Of a stretch of 64,000 nt of DNA, positions 56,770-64,000 are shown one piece after another. A program made the translations under genes and the position numbers. The stretch spans positions 35,017,257 through 35,081,256 of the forward strand of contig OZ024801.1 in assembly GCA_964017045.1 (NCBI GenBank), in the 5' to 3' direction. The DNA is from Omphiscola glabra. Lineage: Eukaryota > Mollusca > Gastropoda > Lymnaeidae. The notes beneath the pieces are model-generated. The model was not told where the DNA came from. It did no database searches and saw only the letters and a program-made list of their open reading frames with translations. Position 1 is the first letter of the stretch. Each line of letters starts with the position of its first letter.

Positions 56770-57452
56770 TTAATATGAAGAGTCTAAACGGAGGGGATCA
56801 TGTAGGATAGTTTTATATGAAGAGTCTAAACGGAGGGGTTCATGTAGGATAGTTTTATATGAAGAGTCTAAACGGAGGGGTTCATGTAGGATAGTTTTAA
56901 ATGAACAGTTTATATGGAGGGGTTCATGTAGGATAGTTTTATATGAACAGTTTATATGGAGGGGTTCATGTAGTATAGTTTTATATGAACAGTTTATATG
57001 GAGGGGTTCATGTGGGTTAACTTTATATGAAGAGTCTAAACGGAGGGGATCATGTAGGATAGTTTTATATGAACAGTTTATATGGAGGGGTTCATGTAGG
57101 ATAGTTTTATATGAACAGTTTATATGGAGGGGTTCATGTAGTATAGTTTTATATGAACAGTTTATATGGAGGGGTTCATGTGGGTTAACTTTATATGAAG
57201 AGTCTAAACGGAGGGGATCATGTAGGATAGTTTTATATGAACAGTTTATATGGAGGGGTTCATGTAGGATAGTTTTATATGAACAGTTTATATGGAGGGG
57301 TTCATGTAGTATAGTTTTATATGAACAGTTTATATGGAGGGGTTCATGTAGGTTAGCTTTATATGAAGAGTCTAAACTGAGGGGTTCATGTAGGATAGTT
57401 TTATATGAACAGTTTATTTGGAGGGGTTCATTTAGGTTAGTTTTGTATGAAA
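56770..57452. repeat. 42-bp minisatellite, about 16 copies, with 4-unit higher-order repeat
   Basis: Unit core TATGGAGGGGTTCATGTAGG followed by ATAGTTTTATATGAACAG. A GTGGGTTAACTTTATATGAA unit followed by AGAGTCTAAACGGAGGGG recurs 168 bp (4 units) apart at about 57013 and 57181, and the preceding units match too. Confidence 0.96.
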
Positions 57453-58093
57453 ATGTTCATGAGGATTGTTTGTGTGGAGCTGTTCCTGTGGAATCTTTTA
57501 GTTTCTAATATTAATGTGAATTATTTAGACGGACTCATCAAGTTTAAAGAATCTTGGTCTCCGCCTGCGTGAACAAACGAAGATAGCCAGCATTCATTTG
57601 TTAGCGACACGAAGTGGGAACACTGTGATAAGCCCTTGATGTTCAACGAGCTTTTAAGAAAAAACATTCTTTTTTAATAATAAGGGCCTTTACGTGTTTT
57701 CGGGCGAGATTTAATTATCATTGAATCCTCTTTCTGAAATCCGCAAGTGGGAGTAGCTGAGGCACTCGGTCACTGTTAAGCCCTCGCTTACCTGTCGTTT
57801 CTTAAAGGATTGGCCTGTTGACACAAACATCTTCTCGTTTTCTCACTTTATGCTGAAATGTTTCTTATAGACACGAGTCTGCCCACGACTTATATACACG
57901 AGTCGTGTGGACATTTGTGGGGGATGAGGACCAGGAGTTTATTGACACAATGTGCACGCTCAGCATGGCCAATGACTCAGCAGACCTCAATTGAAAGTTT
58001 ACAGGTGACACTTACGTTTTTATTAATGAATGGCCTTTTTGTAAAGAACGCTTGAGGGATGGGCGAGGGTTGAAACACCGCTGATCTCTAACA
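57453..58093. other. no confirmed gene; one coding-looking stretch
   Basis: Unique DNA. A + strand frame at 57872-57994, just after TTTCTTATAG, reads as a compositionally protein-like string (TFVGDEDQEFIDTMCTLS) ending in TGA, but I recognise no family and there is no downstream donor before the stop. Confidence 0.35.
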
Positions 58094-58293
58094 CGTATTT
58101 TTTTTTAAAAACACTATTTTTTAGAGTTGTGGTCTAGGGGTTTCAGTTGTCTTTCAACAAAGGTGAAATATGCGAGAAAATCAAAACAAATATAGAGACC
58201 TAAATAAATTTGTCTCAACAAATATAAAAAACTTTTTCTCTGTTCTCTGCTACAATGTTGGTCTGTCACGCTGAATAAGTTTGAGAAGCGCTG
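58094..58293. mobile_element. possible hAT MITE
   Basis: The right end GTTTGAGAAGCGCTG is a typical hAT terminus. The 8 bases after it, CTCTGACA (58294-58301), match CTCTAACA (58086-58093) at 7 of 8, which would set the left border at 58094. The left terminus itself is eroded into T/A runs. Confidence 0.4.
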
Positions 58294-58395
58294 CTCTGAC
58301 ATCCAATCATGTACATCTAATTTATCAAGTTCGCTTGTCTCTGTTATGGTTACACCTTTGTGTACAATTTTAGATTTATTGATTTCATTTTGTCT

Positions 58396-58477
58396 CACTG
58401 ATTTAATTGTGATTATCAAGTGATTTAATTTTGATTATCAAGTGATTTAATTTTGATTATCAAGTGATTTAATTTTG
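58396..58477. repeat. 22-bp minisatellite, about 4 copies
   Basis: Unit core TGATTTAATTTTGATTATCA. Confidence 0.93.
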
Positions 58478-58917
58478 GATTTCATCGACATTGAAAAAGA
58501 AAACTTACATTTTGATGTCCTGAAAAATTGGAAAAAGCAAACGATAAACAAATTTGACAAATGTGAAGCCAGTCTGAAAAGGGTGTGGCGGGTTCAAGCT
58601 CTCATTTCAATGTTGACGTCACATTCAGCTAAACATAATGCATTGAAACCTCAAAACAAATTCTTGAAACTGAAGCAAAGGTCAAAGGTGAGGCTATTTG
58701 CAAGGATCATGCTATTGTCACATTTAGTCAGTGTTTAGCCAGTGTTTAGCCAGTGTTTAAAAGTTTTTTTGTGTCAGAGTTAGCTCTTATAGATGGGGCA
58801 GCGCTATTTCAGTGTTCGTTATTTCCAGGTTTCAATTTATAGTTAAAGAATTGTGAGTCGGGTGTTAAGTTAGACTTGAATCAGTGCTAACATCAGACGA
58901 GTGTTGTGTTACAAGAG
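58478..58917. other. no gene seen
   Basis: An 87-codon open frame at 58475-58738 has no recognisable family. Three copies of TTAGCCAGTGT lie near 58730-58760. Confidence 0.5.
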
Positions 58918-59067
58918 TTGTATGTCTCACTCTGTGTGGATGCGTGCAACGTTGTATGTCTCACTCTGTGTGGATGCGTGCAACGTTGTATGTCTCACTC
59001 TGTGTGGATGCGTGCAACGTTGTATGTCTCACTCTGTGTGGATGCGTGCAACGTTGTATGTCTCACC
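58918..59067. repeat. 34-bp minisatellite, about 4.5 copies
   Basis: Unit core TGTATGTCTCACTCTGTGTG followed by GATGCGTGCAACGT. Identical copies, suggesting recent expansion. Confidence 0.95.
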
Positions 59068-59205
59068 GCTTATAATCACCTGCCATGTTAGATTTAAAGA
59101 CGACCTGCCTCCGCCTAGTCTAGACCAAGAGTTGTCGAGTATAGCTATAAAATAGCAAAATTGACACTTCAACTCTCTAACAACACGACTGTCTTTTGGT
59201 GCTTA

Positions 59206-60651
59206 TGGGAATGGTGTGTTGATCATGTATTGGGATATGGGGTGTTGATCACGTATTGGGAGATGGGGTGTTGATCACGTATTGGGATATGGGGTGTTGA
59301 TCACGTATTGGGATATGGGCTGTTGATCACGTATTGGGAGATGGGGTGTTGATCACGTATTGGGAGATGGTGTGTTGATCACGTATTGGGAGATGGGGTG
59401 TTGATCACGTATTGGGGGATGGTGTGTTGATCACGTATATGGGTATGGGGTGTTTGATCACGTATATGGATGGGTATGGGGTGTTCGATCACGTATTTGG
59501 GTATGGGGTGTTAAATCACGTATATGGGTATGGGGTGTTTGAACACGAATATGGGTATAGGGTGTTTGATCACGTATATGGGTAGGTGTGTTTGATCACG
59601 TATATGGGTATAGGGTGTTTGATCACGTATATGGGTATAGGCGGTTTGATCATGTATACGGGTATGGGGTGTTTGATCACGTATATGGGTATGGTGTGTT
59701 TGATCACATATATGGGAATGGTGTGTTTGATCACGTATATGGGTATGGTGTGTTTGATCACGTATATGGGTATGGGGTGTTTGATCACGTTTATGGGTAT
59801 GGGGTGTTTGATCACGTATATGGGTATGATGTGTTTGATCACGTATATGGGTATGGTGTGTTTGATCACGTATATGGGTATAGGGTGTTTGATCACGTAT
59901 ATGGGTATGGGGTGTTTGATCACGTATATGGGTATGGGGTGTTTGATCACGTATATGGGTATAGTGTGTTTGATCACGTATATGGGTATGGGGTGTTTGA
60001 TCACGTATACGGGTATGGTGTGTTTGATCACGTATATGGGTATAGGGTGTTTGATCACGTATATGGGTATGGGGTGTTTGATCACGTATATGTGTATGGG
60101 GTGTTTGATCACGTATATTGGTATAGGGTGTTTGATCACGTATATGGGTATGGTGTGTTTGATCACGTATATGAGTATAGGGTGTTAGATCACGTATATG
60201 GGTATAGGGTGTTTGATCACGTATATGGGTATAGGGTGTTTAATCACGTATATGAGTATGAGGTGTTTGATCACGTATATGGGTATGGGGTGTTTGATTA
60301 CGTATATGGGTATGGTGTGTTTGATCACATATATGGGTATGGGGTGTTTTAAGCACGTATATGGGTATGGTGTGTTTGATCACATATATGGGTATGGGGT
60401 GTTTTAAGCACGTATATGGGTATGGTGTGTTTGATCACGTATATGGGTATGGGGTGTTTGATCACGTTTATGGGTATGGTGTGTTTGATCACGTATATGG
60501 GTATGATGTGTTTGATCACGTATATGGGTATGGTGTGTTTGATCACGTATATGGGTATAGGGTTTTTGATCACGTATATGGGTAAGGGGAGTTTGATCAC
60601 GTATATGGGTATGGGGTGTTTGATCACGTATATGGGTATGGGGTGTTGTGA
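59206..60651. repeat. 27-bp (25-bp at left) minisatellite, about 54 copies
   Basis: Left part: GTTGATCACGTATTGGGAGA units of about 25 bp. Then 27-bp units with core TGTTTGATCACGTATATGGG and TATGGG. The 9-codon period keeps both strands open for up to 254 codons. Markers such as TTTTAAGCACGT recur at about 60348 and 60402 in a short block duplication. Each unit has the TGATCA palindrome. Confidence 0.97.
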
Positions 60652-60727
60652 AGGAAAGCAACCCTTAAAAAATAAAATCATAACTGATTAAAAAACAAGA
60701 ACGTTGGTTGTTTAAGTACCTCTAGCT

Positions 60728-60913
60728 CAGCGGTTCTGAACCTGTGGGTCGCGACCCTTTTGGGGTCGAACGACCCTTACATAGGGGTCGTCTAAGACCA
60801 TCGAAAAACACAAATTTATGAAGAAGCAATGAAAATAATGTTATTGTTGGAGGTCACCACAACATGAAGAACTGTATTAAATGGTCGCGATATTATAAAT
60901 CTGAGAACCACTG
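60728..60913. mobile_element. SPIN-like hAT MITE, copy 2
   Basis: Starts CAGCGGTTCTGAACCTGTGG with GTCGCGACCC, then GGGTCGAACGACCC and TCTAAGACCATCG, and ends ATCTGAGAACCACTG. The flanks CTCTAGCT (60720-60727) and CTCTCGCT (60914-60921) match at 7 of 8 and resemble the TCTAGA-like target preference I recall for SPIN. Aligns to the reverse complement of the copy at 12819-13015. Confidence 0.9.
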
Positions 60914-61092
60914 CTCTCGCTAGTGTGTTTGACAATTTATCATACACTAGCTATGACTGTCCCTCTGGTCGGGGAAAAATAAAATTCTTAGTGTGGTGCC
61001 ATTTTTATAAAGTATATCTGTGAAGGCTAATACTTGGGATTTACAGGCATTATATATACGTATAAAAAATAGGCGCATCTGTTTCTTCGAAG

Positions 61093-61432
61093 GCCGCATT
61101 TGGCTCCGGAGCACCGGGTCTCTGACAAATGTTCTAGCTAGTGTAGAAAGTGTGGCTCCGGAGCACCGGGTCTCTGACAAATGTTCTAGCTAGTATAGAA
61201 AGTGTGGCTCCGGAGCACCGGGTCTCTGACAAATGTTCTAGCGAGTATAGAAAGTGTGGCTCCGGAGCACCGGGTCTCTGACAAATGTTCTAGCTAGTAT
61301 AGAAAGTGTGGCTCCGGAGCACCGGGTCTCTGACAAATGTTCTAGCTAGTATAGAAAGTGTGGCTCCGGAGCACCGGGTCTCTGACAAATGTTCTAGCTA
61401 ATGTAGAAAGTGTGGCTCCGGAGTTTCCGGTC
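61093..61432. repeat. 52-bp minisatellite with GCTCCGGAGC palindrome, about 6.5 copies
   Basis: Unit core GTGTGGCTCCGGAGCACCGG followed by GTCTCTGACAAATGTTCTAG. Each unit contains the perfect palindrome GCTCCGGAGC. Decayed copies continue to about 61515. Confidence 0.96.
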
Positions 61433-61569
61433 AATGTTCTAGCTAGTATGTTTGACATTTATTGCAGATACAGTGTGGCTCCGGGGCTAATTGTTTTTTA
61501 CCTTTGTTCCAGCTAATGCATTTGACAGTTAGTGTAGATACACCAGGAACTATTATTTGTGCCTGACGT

Positions 61570-63084
61570 TGTTACGACCTTATTTCATACCATGTTACGG
61601 CCTTCATAAGTCATAATGGTACGGCCTACTCACGTTGTCTAGGGTCTTTCTCTAGGTCCACACAATGACACAATAAGTCCACAAAAGAGTTACACAACTC
61701 AATCCTTTATTTACTTTATACAAAATGTAATGCCACATGGCCAAGAGTCACTTAATGAAATTCCTCACTACACAGTTTATAAAACTAAACTGTGACTAAC
61801 ACACGTTCCTCAACAAATATCTCGGTCTCCCTAGCAATCACTTGTCCTCTCTCTACCAATCTCTCGATCTCTCTCTACCGACAAAACTAACACACCGCCC
61901 TTTTATCCACGCACTCGTTTATTAATATCCCTCTCAACCAATGACCATTCAGCCACAATAACACAATTCATAACACAACTCATGCACCCAAAAAGTGTTC
62001 ACACTAATAACAATGATTCTCACATTCAACTCTCACCATGTATGGACAACCTTTCATACCAAGATATCACATTAACAAATCATGTTCACAACAGACGTTT
62101 TGTATCAACCGTACATGATAATTAAATGTTTCCTTACTTTTAGTGGATTATTGGCGCCCTCATATTCTTTATCGATGCAGCTGTTAACAGCTGGACATAG
62201 GGAATGAATGTCCCATCTGGACGACATTTAGGCAAGTGTCCTTTTGTTATATAAATATGGGATATTATTACCTTGATTTGAATTCTCCACATGATTTCCA
62301 CGCATTACAAAGTGAATTAGATAGCAGAGATTTTAAGTACTTGGGTGACTAATACATCTTGATACTACATTGGTTTGATATACGTTTCGCTTGTAGAGCT
62401 TGGCACTTCCATGGGTTTGATATACGATACATAACTAGGTGTCGCTGTTATGTAGGCGACTTGTTTGTTTATTTCTTTCCACGTGCTGCGAACTTTGTTT
62501 GACCCAAATTAGGTTGTACTTCGCTATTATTAGGGTGTGTGTAGCTAAAAATAGTTTCCCTTTGACCTCGGCTACAGTTGACAAATCTATAGTCTGTTCG
62601 TTTTCGAATATAATAGAAACTTGGAGAAAAAGCCAGAAGCGAGTACAATGCGTAAGGTGGTTCTAGAGACATCAGTAGAAAACGACTATAATAGGCCGAT
62701 AGATTGAATGAGAGAGGAAGGGAGATCTTTTATCACATTATATCGCGTGTGCTATTTGACTACTAGACAGCGCTGTGTTTACTGTGTGTAGATTTCTTTT
62801 CATCATTTTACAACTTTTGCACATTGTATTTTATTAACATCGTACCGGTACAAGCCAAACAATATAGTGTAAGTCAATGGTTTTAATTATATTTCTTTTG
62901 ATTTTGTAATTTATTATAATTAACACATTAAAACGTATTTATTGTAATTCACCCTGGTTTGAGTATCGTATTTTTTGTTATTGTAATTATCATTTGGTAT
63001 CGTCTTTTGTTGTGTACTGCTTTAGAACGAGCCATACACTTAAATAAGAGTTGAATTTCTCCATATTGATAACAGTACGTAACA
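61570..63084 (-). mobile_element. candidate solo LTR or LTR-like element
   Basis: TGTTACGACC at 61570 and ACGTAACA ending at 63084 give a short TGTTACG...CGTAACA inverted repeat, with 5-bp flanks GACGT and GTCGT (4 of 5). On the minus strand the right-hand third of the segment has a TATA-like GATAAAAGG (near 61912) and an AATAAA signal (near 61708), in the order expected for an LTR. At 1.5 kb it is long for an LTR and no second copy or coding region is present. Confidence 0.3.
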
Positions 63085-63349
63085 GTCGTCAATGGATCAA
63101 AACACACGTCTTCATATATAGTTACCACCCTGAAAACGACCAGAGACCCACCTTAAAGTAAGCATTTTACTGAACGCTATTTTAGTGACACGCGTGTAAA
63201 GGATTTGGTGGCGGCACGCGTGTAACGGCATAGACACTTTCAGACCAACTACCGTTACTGATATTCTGATTTCAGCTTACTAGCCTGGAGAGTCATGGGT
63301 CATAAAAGTTGTAATGTTAACCCTTCTCTTAAATGGCAGTATGCTACAT
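63085..63349. other. no gene seen
   Basis: Two ACGCGTGTAA words lie at about 63191 and 63217. Otherwise unremarkable unique DNA. Confidence 0.5.
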
Positions 63350-63518
63350 TTCTTTGGTATGTCCCACAGCATAATATGGTGGCCCGCGAAGAACGAATTA
63401 TTCTTTATTCTTATTATTTTCTTAATAGCTCCCCCACCCCGCCCTATTTTCTTTTGGCCCGCACAAGTTTTTCATACAGTATTATGGCCCGCCTTACATT
63501 TTGAGTTGTGCAGGCCTG
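63350..63518. mobile_element. hAT terminal fragment
   Basis: Ends GAGTTGTGCAGGCCTG at 63518; CAGGCCTGCACAAC read inward is a hAT-type terminus. GTGGCCCGC, TTGGCCCGC and ATGGCCCGC words lie inside. A matching left end and target duplication were not found. Confidence 0.4.
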
Positions 63519-63661
63519 GTCTACACGACTCCTTACTTATTTATTCGGACGTCTGTACTCCATCGTGAAGTCGGAAATTTGAAGAATTTTTTTTAAAGAA
63601 TATTTTTGAAAAACATATTTGCAGCTCCGTTGTCCAATAAATGATTTTTTGCCAAAACATT

Positions 63662-63897
63662 TTAGAAACGGGCAATAAACCTAGTAGATTCTGATCATTT
63701 AGACCGACAATAAAGCTAGTAGATTCTGATCATTTAGACGGACAATAAAGCTAGTAGATTCTGATCATTTAGACGGGCAATAAACTTAGTAGATTCTGAT
63801 CATTTAGACGGACAATAAAGCTAGTAGATTCTGATCATTTAGACGGACAATAAACCTAGTAGATTCTGATCATTTAGACGGGCAATAAACCTAGTTA
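63662..63897. repeat. 35-bp minisatellite, about 6.5 copies
   Basis: Unit core CTAGTAGATTCTGATCATTT followed by AGACGGACAATAAA. Alternating CCTAG, GCTAG and CTTAG variants. Confidence 0.95.
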
Positions 63898-63966
63898 AAG
63901 TATAAAGCTATGCAGCTATGGTACACTCAGTTTAGGTGAATATTAAAAAGCTGTGCAGCTATGGCA

Positions 63967-64000
63967 CATCATCATCAGTGGCACTACAGCCCGTGTAGGG
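63967..64000 (-). mobile_element. 3' end of a non-LTR element or SINE, runs off the window
   Basis: CATCATCATC followed by AGTGGCACTACAGCCCGTGT is, on the minus strand, a GGGCTGTAGTGCCACT stretch followed by (GAT)n, a 3' tail style I recall from RTE-related LINEs and their SINEs. The remainder lies beyond the edge. Confidence 0.45.

Noticed and set aside
59570..60352. Long open frames on both strands (about 200-254 codons)
   Set aside because: Product of a 27-bp unit without stops. Both strands equally open, no start context, splice sites or domain.

Overview
This is non-coding, repeat-crowded genomic DNA of an animal, most likely an invertebrate. A mollusc, perhaps a gastropod, would fit the mix of SPIN-like hAT elements, RTE-like and CR1/L2-like LINE relics, a tRNA-derived SINE and Helitron-like elements, but no single feature proves the group. 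The DNA is AT-rich, has no bacterial-style gene packing, and shows no intact multi-exon gene. The one segment I support as a real host exon is at 52656-52815 on the + strand: 160 bp between a good 3' splice site and a GTAAGT 5' splice site, encoding part of a formin FH3/DID domain closest to inverted formin (INF2-like). The simplest reading is that much of the window is intron or flank of that formin gene.

The dominant feature is minisatellite DNA. About fifty arrays with unit lengths of 10 to 56 bp occupy roughly 18 kb by summing the intervals listed here. The largest are the 49-bp array (45811-47869), the 27-bp array (59206-60650), the 20-bp array (23346-24716), the 38-bp array (20868-22126) and the 25-bp array (5897-7022). 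Several show higher-order structure: 9- and 10-unit blocks in the 25-bp array, a block repeated 31 units away in the 49-bp array, and a 4-unit block in the 42-bp array at 56.8 kb. Nearly every long open frame in the window is a by-product of these arrays.

The second layer is transposable elements, many with target-site duplications (TSDs) that can be read directly. 312-1895: a 1.6-kb hAT element with a decayed GTF2IRD2/ZBED-like transposase. 10.5-15.5 kb: a cluster of short elements, comprising a Mutator-like MITE with a 9-bp-type TSD, a hAT MITE with an exact 8-bp TSD, a SPIN-like hAT MITE, and members of a CAGTGGCGTAGC-ended MITE family. 18.1-19.3 kb: a candidate hAT element carrying a second copy of the Mutator-like MITE with an exact 9-bp TSD. 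29.8-30.3 kb: a pogo/Tc1-like MITE.

34.4-44.3 kb is a deeply nested zone. A GTTGATCAC minisatellite is interrupted by a Helitron-like element (+ strand, 34567-37494). That element contains a TA-target TIR element, which in turn contains a hAT MITE. Then come an RTE-like LINE pseudogene with a C-terminal zinc-finger motif, a CR1/L2-like LINE 3' end, and a second Helitron-like element in the opposite orientation (40940-44258) carrying another RTE-like LINE relic.

44.4-52.6 kb is mainly minisatellites plus a LINE 3' end and a MITE. After the formin exon come more arrays, a 1.7-kb TIR element holding a tRNA-derived SINE (55.0-56.7 kb), a second SPIN-like copy (60.7 kb), a candidate solo LTR (61.6-63.1 kb) and the 3' end of a LINE or SINE running off the right edge.

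I see no operon-like or defence-like gene system. The noteworthy biology is the minisatellite density, the possible origin of some arrays inside transposons, and the record of nested and possibly horizontally acquired DNA transposons.
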